A stretch of 36,012 bases of DNA from Bacteroidota bacterium (GTDB taxonomy: Bacteria > Bacteroidota > Bacteroidia > Bacteroidales > JABHKC01): contig JABHKC010000228.1 of assembly GCA_018692315.1 (NCBI GenBank), positions 1-36,012 of the forward strand, given 5' to 3'. Made by a program: the position numbers and the translations under genes. Below are positions 15,923 through 23,904 of the stretch, piece after piece. The notes beneath the pieces were generated by a model. It ran no database searches and was not told the origin of the DNA. It saw only the letters and a program-made list of their open reading frames with translations. The number at the start of each line of letters is the position of its first letter. Within the stretch, counting starts at the first letter, position 1.

Positions 15923-16930
15923 CTACCTTCCAGTCAAATTTTTTGGAATTCTACCATTATTAATTGTTTCTGACCTAAGTTTGCGTCCAACAATTCTTTC
16001 AACCATTGTTCCAATTTCTAATACTTTGTCAATGTCAAGTCCTGTATCGATTCCCATCTCGTCCATCATTACAACCATATCTTCAGTATTAACTAATCCA
16101 ACAGCAGCAGGATCTTTATAATAATATTTCCCTGTTCCTGACACAGGTGTATTATCGACAAAATTTGCAGGCTGACCACCAAGTCCACCAAAACAACTTT
16201 CGAAGTTTGTTACTCCTGCTTGAAGAGCCGCAAGAACATTAGCATTTCCCCAGCCACGTGTTACATGAAAATGAGCAATCTGTTTATGTGGATTGCTTAC
16301 TTCATTTAATAACATATCGAAATATTTATAAACTCTGTCGGGCGAGGCTGAACCATCATGGTCGGCATGTTCTACATCATTTGCTCCAATATCAAACCAA
16401 CGTTTAGTAAATTCAATGGCTTTTTCCAATTTAGTTGGTCCTTCAATCGGGCATCCCCAAATTGTGCTTACAGTTCCGTTTACTGTAATGCCGGCATCGT
16501 GGCATTTTGGAATATATTTTTCACACATTTTCCAATAATCTTCAAGCGAAAGACCAGAATTTGTTTTGTGATGCGACTCACTGGTTGAAACCATAACTAA
16601 GATTCTATCTGGTCCGTAGCCATCAAGTTTTGCTTGAATAGCTCTTTCGATAGCTCTTTCTCGAATCGTTATAGCTGTAAGTTTTACATCATCAATTAGA
16701 TGTTTCACTTTTTTACTTTTTCTAATTTTCTTAAACAGATCATCAGCGTCTTTAAATTGTGGCATTCCTTTAGGATTACCAAAATTTGTTACTTCAAGAT
16801 GTTTGAATCCGGCTAATATGGATTGTTCTAAAACCCATAATTTTGCCTCAGTTGAAATATAACTTTCTTCGTGTTGAAAACCGTCTCTGACAGTTATATC
16901 GCCTAAGGTAACTTTTTTTGGATAGTTCAT
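15923..16930 (-). CDS. HMG-CoA lyase-like DRE-TIM aldolase with altered active-site loop
   Basis: A 335-residue HMGL-like TIM barrel. Retained landmarks are VRDGFQHE (R15, D16) for metal and substrate, VSTIWGCPIEG at 154-164 and the metal pair H220-x-H222 in AHFHVTRGWGNA. In HMG-CoA lyase the mobile loop reads GLGGCP, with the catalytic Cys (Cys266 in the human enzyme). Here it is GLGGQP with Q253 at that position, and about 18 extra residues (257-275) precede VGLVNTEDM, where the metal-binding Asn appears to be Leu. The nearest Cys is C246, seven residues upstream. It ends the cluster containing the MCC-beta and methylglutaconyl-CoA hydratase genes, which predicts HMG-CoA cleavage to acetoacetate and acetyl-CoA. 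The changed loop may instead mean another acyl-CoA substrate. Family is firm, exact reaction is not. Confidence 0.75.
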   Translation of the reverse strand: MNYPKKVTLGDITVRDGFQHEESYISTEAKLWVLEQSILAGFKHLEVTNFGNPKGMPQFKDADDLFKKIRKSKKVKHLIDDVKLTAITIRERAIERAIQAKLDGYGPDRILVMVSTSESHHKTNSGLSLEDYWKMCEKYIPKCHDAGITVNGTVSTIWGCPIEGPTKLEKAIEFTKRWFDIGANDVEHADHDGSASPDRVYKYFDMLLNEVSNPHKQIAHFHVTRGWGNANVLAALQAGVTNFESCFGGLGGQPANFVDNTPVSGTGKYYYKDPAAVGLVNTEDMVVMMDEMGIDTGLDIDKVLEIGTMVERIVGRKLRSETINNGRIPKNLTGR

Positions 16931-16968
16931 AACTTTCTATTTTTTAGTTTATAATGTTGTAGTTTAAT

Positions 16969-17625
16969 TTATATTTTCATTTCAGGAATTTCTCCTTCGA
17001 CTATTAATTTCCCATCAGTTTTTTCAATAATTTCTTCAACAGAAACTCCGGGAGCTCTTTCAATTAATTTGAAACCTTCTGGTGTTACATCTAAGACTGC
17101 TATGTCTGTAACTATTTTTTTTACACAATTTACTCCTGTTAAAGGTAAAGTGCATTTTTTCAGTAGTTTCGAATTTCCTTTTCTATCGGTATGTGTTGTA
17201 GCTACAATAATATTTTTTGCAGAAGCCACTAAATCCATTGCACCTCCCATTCCTTTAATTAGTTTTCCAGGAATCTTCCAACTTGCAATGTCGCCATTTT
17301 CGGCAACTTCGAAAGCTCCGAGAACTGTAAGATCTATATGTCCGCCGCGAATCATTCCGAAACTTAGCGATGAGTCGAAAAACGACGCTCCGGGCATTGT
17401 CGTAACTGTTTGTTTACCTGCATTTATCAGGTCTGCATCTATTTCGTCTTTGCTTGGAAACGGACCAATTCCAAGCAATCCGTTTTCCGATTGCAATATT
17501 ACTTCCATCCCCTCAGGAATAAAATTTGCAACTAAAGTTGGTATTCCTATTCCAAGATTTACGTAATATCCGTCTTCTAATTCCATTGCAATTCTTTTTG
17601 CAATTCCATTTTTATCTAAAGCCAT
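16969..17625 (-). CDS. 3-oxoacid CoA-transferase subunit B
   Basis: A 218-residue beta subunit of a family I CoA-transferase. GIGIPTLVANFIPEGM at 25-40 is followed by the catalytic Glu, E47, in LQSENGLLGIGP; then GASFFDSSLSFGMIRGGHID and KGMGGAMDLVASAK, both diagnostic. With the A subunit encoded upstream it would move CoA between acetoacetyl-CoA and succinate, acetate or another acid, linking acetoacetate from the neighbouring lyase to central metabolism. A 228 bp non-coding spacer separates it from subunit A, unusual because these two genes normally abut. A TAGTTTTG on the minus strand at 17677-17670 could be an internal -7 box, but has no clear TTG partner. Acid specificity is not determined. 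Confidence 0.9.
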   Translation of the reverse strand: MALDKNGIAKRIAMELEDGYYVNLGIGIPTLVANFIPEGMEVILQSENGLLGIGPFPSKDEIDADLINAGKQTVTTMPGASFFDSSLSFGMIRGGHIDLTVLGAFEVAENGDIASWKIPGKLIKGMGGAMDLVASAKNIIVATTHTDRKGNSKLLKKCTLPLTGVNCVKKIVTDIAVLDVTPEGFKLIERAPGVSVEEIIEKTDGKLIVEGEIPEMKI

Positions 17626-17853
17626 ATTTATATATTTTTTATTTAAATATTTTGTATTGATTATTTTTTCAAAACTAATTCGTAATTTACTTAGGATTTG
17701 TAAATGAATAAACTATCCATCTGTACTTGTTCTTTTGTTCATTTTCTTCGTTGTAAAAGTATTAAATAATCTGTGGCTATTTGCAACTTTAACGCCTTGA
17801 AAATAAACAAAATATCTTCGTACATTTTGAATACTTTATTCATTTATAAACCC

Positions 17854-18546
17854 TTAGTCTCTTGTAGTGGCAAATTCGATTCTTTTTTCATAATCAATGC
17901 CTTTAAAAATTCGTTGAACAAATACACCGGGGGTATGAATATAATTTGGATCCAATTCGCCGAAGGGTACTAATTCTTCTACTTCGGCAATTGTAATTTT
18001 CCCTGCCATAGCCATCATATTATTGAAATTGTTGGCTGTTGCCCTATAAATCAAATTTCCATGTGTATCTCCTTTCCAAGCCTTGACGATTGCAAAATCG
18101 GCTGTGAGTGCTGATTCTAATAGGTGCATTTTACCATTAAATTCTTTAACTTCTTTTCCTTCGGCTACTTCGGTTCCATAGCCTGCCGGAACATAAAATG
18201 CCGGAATTCCTACTCCTCCTGCTCGCACTCTTTCGGCCAGAGAACCTTGCGGTATGAGATCTACTTCTAATTCGCCGCTTAATAGCTGCCGCTCAAATTC
18301 TTTGTTTTCTCCTACATATGAAGCAATCATCTTTTTTATTTGATGCTTTCTCAATAATTTCCCTAAACCACAATCATCTATACCTGCATTATTTGATATA
18401 CAGGTTAAACCTGAAACACCATTTCCTACAAGGGCATTTATTGAGTTTTCGGGAATACCACACAAACCAAAGCCGCCGAGCATAATTGTCATATTATCAA
18501 CTATGCCTGAAATTGCCTGCTGTGCATTTTTTACTACTTTTTTCAT
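17854..18546 (-). CDS. 3-oxoacid CoA-transferase subunit A
   Basis: A 230-residue alpha subunit of a family I CoA-transferase. Hallmarks are [18 protein letters not shown] at 22-39, [32 protein letters not shown] with [14 protein letters not shown], and the C-terminal [19 protein letters not shown]. These are closest to succinyl-CoA:3-ketoacid (ScoA/SCOT-type) transferases rather than glutaconate or propionate types. It would partner the B subunit at 16969-17625. It follows the BKACE-like gene by 51 bp in the same direction. Its place in the cluster suits activation of acetoacetate or disposal of acetoacetate made by HMG-CoA or beta-keto acid cleavage. Confidence 0.9.
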   Translation of the reverse strand: MKKVVKNAQQAISGIVDNMTIMLGGFGLCGIPENSINALVGNGVSGLTCISNNAGIDDCGLGKLLRKHQIKKMIASYVGENKEFERQLLSGELEVDLIPQGSLAERVRAGGVGIPAFYVPAGYGTEVAEGKEVKEFNGKMHLLESALTADFAIVKAWKGDTHGNLIYRATANNFNNMMAMAGKITIAEVEELVPFGELDPNYIHTPGVFVQRIFKGIDYEKRIEFATTRD

Positions 18547-18597
18547 ATTCTATCATTTAATTTAAAAAGTGATTCTAATTTTTAATTTAATATTCTT

Positions 18598-19509
18598 TCA
18601 TTTTAAATATCCTAACAAGTGTTTTGCTTGAAATGGACTCGCAATTGGTCGTCCGTTTTCTATTGCTCTATCTACACAAAAATTTACAAATTCTACATTT
18701 GAAATTTTCTCATCGCTATCGTGCAAACCTACTCTAACATGGAAGCCATTTCTTATCGCAATCTCGGCAGTATTTCTCCAATCAACACCATCGCAAACTA
18801 TAATAACTTCCTTAACAGCTTCAGGCATAAGTTGTCTGTATTTTACGAAATTGTCATAATTTGCTTCAATTCCTTCACCTCCTGTAAAATGAAAAATAGC
18901 AACAAGCGGATCGGCAACAAAGGCTTTTGATAAGATCAATTGTAAATTGTAAACATTGTCGTGAGAATTTATCAATGGAAACAAGCGTACTCCACGTTTA
19001 TAGGCTATGTTAAATCGTTCGATTTCTACTTCTATTGATCGTGAGTTTATTTTAGTTTCTTCAAATTGAACATCTCCTACAATTTCTAACATTGAGCCAA
19101 AATATGGATTAAACAATGATTTTTTGAATAATTCTAAAGAATCTTCAGCAAATTCTATGCACCAGTCAAAGCAAATATCCGGATTCGATTCACGAATTAC
19201 TTTAGCTATTTCAGTAAAATTTTTTGTTGAATAGTCCATATAAACAGATTTGTGGGCAGGGTATTTCGAGATAGGATGAATATGAATTACTGAAGCTCCA
19301 TACCGAATTAGCTTTTTCGACTCCATTATTAATTCTTCCCTGCTTGTCGGGACAAAGTTCCCTCTATTGTTTTTATCCCAACCATCGTTTCCTACTTGGG
19401 CTACCATAATAATGAGTGGTTTATTTTTGTTTTGTAAAACATTCTGTGCTTTTGTGGCAGGCAAATGAATCAGTGAAAACAATAGTACAATAAATAAAAC
19501 CTTATACAT
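18598..19509 (-). CDS. BKACE/DUF849-like beta-keto acid cleavage protein with signal peptide
   Basis: A 303-residue divergent member of the beta-keto acid cleavage (BKACE, DUF849) family. The barrel starts at about 31 (PLIIMVAQVGNDG). The Zn-binding HxH is H76-I-H78 in ASVIHIHPIS. The C-terminal HVRVGLHDS at 257-265 aligns with HVRVGLED of Kce, whose R226, Zn ligand E230 and D231 would be R259, H263 and D264; the Glu is therefore replaced by His. The first 21 residues (MYKVLFIVLLFSLIHLPATKA) look like a signal peptide with cleavage before QN, unlike cytosolic BKACE enzymes. No alternative start before the first strand removes it. Canonical BKACEs use acetyl-CoA and a beta-keto acid to give acetoacetate and an acyl-CoA, which does not fit an exported location, so the role here is open. 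Confidence 0.7.
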   Translation of the reverse strand: MYKVLFIVLLFSLIHLPATKAQNVLQNKNKPLIIMVAQVGNDGWDKNNRGNFVPTSREELIMESKKLIRYGASVIHIHPISKYPAHKSVYMDYSTKNFTEIAKVIRESNPDICFDWCIEFAEDSLELFKKSLFNPYFGSMLEIVGDVQFEETKINSRSIEVEIERFNIAYKRGVRLFPLINSHDNVYNLQLILSKAFVADPLVAIFHFTGGEGIEANYDNFVKYRQLMPEAVKEVIIVCDGVDWRNTAEIAIRNGFHVRVGLHDSDEKISNVEFVNFCVDRAIENGRPIASPFQAKHLLGYLK

Positions 19510-19553
19510 AATCTATTTTAACATTATTTGATTTGAAAGATAGGCTAAACTGT

Positions 19554-20279
19554 CTATTTATCATCGTTTGGTATTGAAAATTGCCAGGCACAAAACCACT
19601 CTTTGGGGTGCTTATCGGGCGGACAGGCAATACATTCAGTAACTATTCTGCTATCAACTGCTTCTGCAAAAGTTCTATATTCTACCATTCCTCCCGATTT
19701 GCACGGATAATCGTCGAGATTTTTTCTTTTTCGTGCATTCTGAACACGACAATCGTTCATTTGAAAAACGAAACTGTTAGGGGTTTCGTTTACAAATGAT
19801 TGCTTGTTTATAAAAGCATAAAGTCTATATTCTAAAGCTTTTTTAAGTCCGGCAAGTCCAGAATTTTCTCCCAGATTCAAAATGCGTTTTATCGACCATG
19901 CTTCGAATGGCGAGAATGCCGACCAGGCAGAATCGTTGCAGCGTTTTGCATCGAACATATCACGCGAAAATTCAACAGATTGAAACCAAACACCATCGTT
20001 TGCTAACCAATTTATTGCTAAATTTTCTTTTAGTTTTTCTTGCTTTTCAATTGGCAAATCAATCAGAGGTTTTGGTAAATCGTCTTCCATTTCAAAATCT
20101 AAGGTTTTCGCCAATCTTTTCATTTGAATATTAAAGCTTTTAGTATAAGATTCATTCAAAATTTCAAAGGCTTTTTCTCTACCAAACTGATGTTGCACTT
20201 CAGCAAACCAAATTGCATGATGCATCATTGTTCGATGAAAAAAATCGATTATCAATTTTGCATTTTCGTTTTTATTCAT
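19554..20279 (-). CDS. DUF6125 / L-2-amino-thiazoline-4-carboxylate hydrolase-like protein, Cys-rich
   Basis: A 241-residue cytosolic protein. The N-terminal half is helical (MMHHAIWFAEVQHQFGREKA at 18-37). The C-terminal half carries a cysteine set: C177 (NDCRVQNARKRK), C193 (YPCKSGG), C216 and C219 (ECIACPPD), and C230 (WFCAWQF). The ending pattern CxxCPPD...HP..WFC matches my memory of proteins labelled DUF6125 and related to the ATC hydrolase family (PF14196); neither gives a secure reaction. The Cys pattern could bind a metal or iron-sulfur cluster. It sits 14 bp after the transcarboxylase-type gene and 44 bp before the BKACE-like gene, so it is part of the same operon and may act on the same acyl-CoA or thiol chemistry. 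Function is not assigned. Confidence 0.55.
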   Translation of the reverse strand: MNKNENAKLIIDFFHRTMMHHAIWFAEVQHQFGREKAFEILNESYTKSFNIQMKRLAKTLDFEMEDDLPKPLIDLPIEKQEKLKENLAINWLANDGVWFQSVEFSRDMFDAKRCNDSAWSAFSPFEAWSIKRILNLGENSGLAGLKKALEYRLYAFINKQSFVNETPNSFVFQMNDCRVQNARKRKNLDDYPCKSGGMVEYRTFAEAVDSRIVTECIACPPDKHPKEWFCAWQFSIPNDDK

Positions 20280-20293
20280 CCAATTTCGATTTT

Positions 20294-22450
20294 TTATTCT
20301 AATTCAACTAATACCTCACCGGCTTCAACCATTTCGCCAATTTCGAAAAATACTTTTTTAACTTTTCCGTCTTTAGGCGACTCTATGTTATTTTCCATTT
20401 TCATAGATTCAAGAATCATTACAACATCGCCGGCTTTAACTTCATTGCCTTCTTCTGCAAGAATTTTAAAAACTTTTCCTGGCATAGGAGTAGAAATATT
20501 ATTATCAGCACTTTCCGATGAATCTTTTTTCTGAGTAATTTTTATTTCTGTGTTTAGAATATCTTTTCGTTTTACATAATAAGTGTTATCGTTGATTATT
20601 ACAGTTGGTTCGCCACTTTCGTCTATTGAAATTGTAGCGATAAATGATTCATTATCAACAATAAATTCAACTTCATTTCCATCGAAATTTTCTAAGGAAC
20701 TTTTATAAGTTTTATCCAAATATTGAACTTCAAATAAGTTGTCCTTAATTTTAAGAATCTTTAGATTTATATTTTTATTATTGATAAGCATATTAATGTT
20801 CATCAAATCTCGCCAATAACCAATAGAATTCCACACACTTTCAGGATTTACGGAAAACTGCTCTTTCGCCAGATTTTTAGATGTAAATAAGAAAAAAGCA
20901 ATGAGTGGTACATGTTCTGCAACTTTTGCCTGATTGTTTGCTTTTGGTTTCGATTGAGCTGATGAACCTACAGCAGTTGTATTTGCTTTTGCATTTTTCA
21001 TTTTTTCAACTTCTTTCTCGAAATTTTTCTTTGCTGCTCCCGATTTATAGTCTCTATATTGGTTTTCGTGCATTGCAAATTCGAATAATTCTTCATCGTC
21101 TTCGCCCGTGTCCCAATTGTTGTCGTGCATTTCTTTTCTAAACTTGTCAAGTTGGTTAGGGTAAGCATCTTGCGGAACACCGGTATAAAATTCTTTGTTT
21201 TGTTTTTTTGCTAATTCTATGATTTCCGGAGCTAGAGGTCCAGGCAATTTTCCTGATTTCCCAAGAATCATACTCCACGAATTTTCGTCAATCATGGAAT
21301 ATCGCTCTTTTCCTTGAACCATAAGCATTACATTCATTAAGGCAATATTTTTTACATACTGACTGAATGGAGTAACAAGTGGGGGATAGCCCAATTTTGG
21401 CCAAATATATGCAACCTCGTCGAACAGACGGACTAACAAATCGTCCTGACTGAGTTCTGCTTCGCCTTTCGATTTTAATGTAAGGTTTATTCCATCGTGA
21501 ACTCCTTTAAGGTCAGCCATTAAACTTCCCATCATTCCGCCAGGCAAACCAGATGAAACCATCAAAGACGACATGTAGCGATTTTGTTGATTAATAAACA
21601 ATCCAAGAAAATCGTCCATAAAACTTTGAGTTAAAGCACGTGCTTCCATGTAGGCATTCATATTTATTTCTGGGACATCAAATCCTGCATCTTTCAGCAT
21701 TGCTTGAATAGTAATAACATCAGGATGAACCATTCCCCACGAAAGTGGTTCCATTGCCACATCAACATAATCTACTCCGGCTTTTGCAACTTCAAGCATC
21801 GATGCTATTGAAAATCCGGGACCTGTGTGCCCATGATATTGAATAATTATGTTTGGATATTTGTCTTTAATAGCTTTTGTAAGCCGACCTAACATAACCG
21901 GACGACCTATTCCTGCCATATCTTTCAAACAAATTTCGTCGGCTCCATATTCAACAACTTTATCGACTAATTCCATGTAATACTCTACCGTATGAATTTC
22001 AGAGTATGTGATACAAAGTGTTGCCTGAGAAATCATTCCGGCTTCTTTGGCATATTTTATTGAAAGTTCCAGATTCCTGTGATCGTTTAGTCCGCAGAAC
22101 GAGCGAGCAATATTTGTTCCTTGAGCATTTTTTACTTTATACATTAATTGCCTTACATCGGCAGGTACAGGAAACATTCTGATTCCGTTCAGTGCTCTTT
22201 CGAGCATATGTGTTTTAATTCCAACCTCGTTGAAAGGTCTTGTCCACTCTCTCACTGCGGTATTTGGATTTTCTCCATATAACAGATTTACTTGTTCGAA
22301 TGCACCTCCATTTGTTTCGACACGATCAAAGCATCCCATATCGATTATTACCGGAGCTATTTTTTTCAATTGATCAATTCTTGGCACATATTTCCCCGAC
22401 GATTGCCACATATCTCTGTAAACAAGGCTAAATTTTATTTGCTTTTTCAT
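20294..22450 (-). CDS. Carboxyltransferase (5S/OadA-like) - BT - biotin carrier fusion; putative transcarboxylase subunit
   Basis: A 718-residue biotin protein. Residues 1-490 are a pyruvate/oxaloacetate carboxyltransferase domain (PycB, OadA, transcarboxylase 5S type): R12-D13 in YRDMWQSS, the probable carbamylated Lys K176 in LKDMAG, metal ligands H206-x-H208 in YHGHTG, and YPPLVTPFSQ at 355-364. A linker leads to residues 510-640 (from EHVPLIAFFLF, through VWNSIGYWRDLMN to YYVKRKD), which resemble the BT region that precedes the carrier in MCC alpha and PCC alpha and docks the beta subunit. Residues 650-718 are a biotinyl domain with K684 in ESMKMEN. The biotin carboxylase domain of MCC alpha is absent. 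With the MCC-beta-like protein encoded at 23905 this could move CO2 between oxaloacetate and an enoyl-CoA without ATP. Domains are seen; the reaction is inferred. Confidence 0.8.
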   Translation of the reverse strand: MKKQIKFSLVYRDMWQSSGKYVPRIDQLKKIAPVIIDMGCFDRVETNGGAFEQVNLLYGENPNTAVREWTRPFNEVGIKTHMLERALNGIRMFPVPADVRQLMYKVKNAQGTNIARSFCGLNDHRNLELSIKYAKEAGMISQATLCITYSEIHTVEYYMELVDKVVEYGADEICLKDMAGIGRPVMLGRLTKAIKDKYPNIIIQYHGHTGPGFSIASMLEVAKAGVDYVDVAMEPLSWGMVHPDVITIQAMLKDAGFDVPEINMNAYMEARALTQSFMDDFLGLFINQQNRYMSSLMVSSGLPGGMMGSLMADLKGVHDGINLTLKSKGEAELSQDDLLVRLFDEVAYIWPKLGYPPLVTPFSQYVKNIALMNVMLMVQGKERYSMIDENSWSMILGKSGKLPGPLAPEIIELAKKQNKEFYTGVPQDAYPNQLDKFRKEMHDNNWDTGEDDEELFEFAMHENQYRDYKSGAAKKNFEKEVEKMKNAKANTTAVGSSAQSKPKANNQAKVAEHVPLIAFFLFTSKNLAKEQFSVNPESVWNSIGYWRDLMNINMLINNKNINLKILKIKDNLFEVQYLDKTYKSSLENFDGNEVEFIVDNESFIATISIDESGEPTVIINDNTYYVKRKDILNTEIKITQKKDSSESADNNISTPMPGKVFKILAEEGNEVKAGDVVMILESMKMENNIESPKDGKVKKVFFEIGEMVEAGEVLVELE

Positions 22451-22478
22451 ATTATTTTGTAATTTTATTTTGATTTAA

Positions 22479-23267
22479 TTATTTTACCCAATTTGGCTTT
22501 CTTTTTTCAAGAAATGATGACATCCCTTCTTGTCCCTCTTTTGAGGCTCTCAAATCTGCAATCAATCTTGCACTATAATCTATGGAATCGTCAAAAGATA
22601 ATATATTAGAAATATCATAAATAAGTTCTTTACAAGAAGCCATTGCTTCAGGCCCGCTTGTAAACAAAAGTTTGATAGTTTTGTTTACTTCTTCTTCTAA
22701 TTCGTCAACTGACAAAGATTTGTTCACTAATCTATTTTTTTCTGCTTCTTTCCCAAGAAAAACTTTCCCTGTGAGCATAAGTTCACGTGATCCATATTCT
22801 CCAATTCTTTTATATATGTATGGCGAAATTGTTGCCGGAGCGATACCGAGTTTTACTTCGCTAAATGCAAATTTGGTTTCATTGTTACAGAAAGTAAAAT
22901 CGCAAGCGGCAAGTAGCCCGTTTGCACCTCCAATTGCTGCACCTTGCACTACTGCAATAGTTGGTTTTTTACATGTATAAATAATATTAAAACATTTAGC
23001 TAAATGCAATCCGTCCTGATAGTTTTCTTCGTAGCCGAATTCTGCTATTCCTTTCATATAGTTCAAATCGGCTCCGGCACAAAATGATTTTCCTTTTCCA
23101 CGTAGAACAACCACTCTTACATCTTCCATATTGTTTACTTTCTGATAGCAGTCGATAATTTCAGAAATCATTTCTGCATTCATTGCATTTCTTTTTTCGG
23201 GACGGTTGAGCCAAATAGTTCCGATATTTTCATTTAATTGAAATTCAATATTTTCGTAATTATTCAT
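22479..23267 (-). CDS. Enoyl-CoA hydratase family, methylglutaconyl-CoA hydratase type
   Basis: A 262-residue crotonase-fold protein. The CoA-binding and oxyanion segments are GKSFCAGADLNYM and VVQGAAIGGANGLLAACDF; the active-site Glu is in FSEVKLGIAPATISPYI. The position of the first crotonase catalytic Glu is Gly (GGANGLL), as I recall for bacterial LiuC-type methylglutaconyl-CoA hydratases, and the IAPATISPY segment is typical of that group. The expected reaction is hydration of 3-methylglutaconyl-CoA to HMG-CoA in leucine breakdown, or the reverse. It lies 28 bp before the biotin fusion gene, which it would follow in the pathway. The MCC-beta gene in the same cluster strengthens the specificity call. 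Other short enoyl-CoA substrates cannot be excluded. Confidence 0.82.
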   Translation of the reverse strand: MNNYENIEFQLNENIGTIWLNRPEKRNAMNAEMISEIIDCYQKVNNMEDVRVVVLRGKGKSFCAGADLNYMKGIAEFGYEENYQDGLHLAKCFNIIYTCKKPTIAVVQGAAIGGANGLLAACDFTFCNNETKFAFSEVKLGIAPATISPYIYKRIGEYGSRELMLTGKVFLGKEAEKNRLVNKSLSVDELEEEVNKTIKLLFTSGPEAMASCKELIYDISNILSFDDSIDYSARLIADLRASKEGQEGMSSFLEKRKPNWVK

Positions 23268-23333
23268 TTTCGATGGTTTAATTAGTTTTAGTAATATTTC
23301 AACAATTTCATTGGCATGAGAAAAGTATAAATT

Positions 23334-23885
23334 TTAGTCTATTTTGAACACTCCTAATTTATACAATTCATAAATAATTTTTGCTTCATGCAATGCGTCA
23401 TCTAATGCTCTGTGGGCTTCTACGTAAGGCTCTCCAATTAGAAATTTCCAGGCTTCTTCTACAGAGGGCCATTTTGCACCATATTTCCCAGGTAGGTTTA
23501 AAATTGGGGTTGCAACAATCATTGGGCAAGGCAGCTCTTTAACTGTGATGCCACGAGAATTTAAAAAACCGAAATCGAATTTTTTATTATATGCTGTAAC
23601 TCCCAATTCAAATTCTTGCAAAATGGTTTTGATTTTTTCCTTTTCGGATTCAAAAGTGGGAGCACTTAACAGCTCCTGATAATTCAAATCTGAATTTTTG
23701 AAAATCCAACCAAATGGATATCGAGTATGTCTATCATCTAATCCTTTTTCGCATATTAAAGAGTTATATTTTTCCTCTGCTTTTCCTGATTCTAAATCTA
23801 AACTTACAATTCCAATTTCAACGATTAAACCTCCTTGATTTAAAAATCCGGTGGTTTCAATATCAATTATCCCTATTTCTTTCAT
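23334..23885 (-). CDS. DEDDh 3'-5' exonuclease
   Basis: A 183-residue exonuclease of the DnaQ/RNase T fold. Exo I is IDIETTG with D8 and E10, Exo II is AYNKKFDFGFL with D104, and Exo III is HRALDDALHEA with H158 and D163. All four acidic residues and the His are present, so it should be an active DNA or RNA 3'-5' exonuclease. It is small and stand-alone, without polymerase or other domains, and is probably cytosolic. It is placed 19 bp after the MCC-beta-type gene and 67 bp before the hydratase gene, inside an otherwise metabolic operon, with which it has no evident functional link. The nucleic-acid substrate is unknown. Confidence 0.85.
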   Translation of the reverse strand: MKEIGIIDIETTGFLNQGGLIVEIGIVSLDLESGKAEEKYNSLICEKGLDDRHTRYPFGWIFKNSDLNYQELLSAPTFESEKEKIKTILQEFELGVTAYNKKFDFGFLNSRGITVKELPCPMIVATPILNLPGKYGAKWPSVEEAWKFLIGEPYVEAHRALDDALHEAKIIYELYKLGVFKID

Positions 23886-23904
23886 CTAATTGCAAAATTC
23901 AAAT

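Noticed and set aside
17069-17566. Long plus-strand ORF of 165 codons opposite the CoA-transferase B gene
   Set aside because: It is the reverse-strand shadow of a clear coding gene; the translation has no domain and odd composition.
20294-22450. Simple annotation as pyruvate carboxylase subunit B or oxaloacetate decarboxylase alpha
   Set aside because: The domain fits, but no biotin carboxylase or membrane OadB/OadG genes are adjacent, and the BT-like middle region together with the MCC-beta partner suggests a different complex. Kept as the main alternative.
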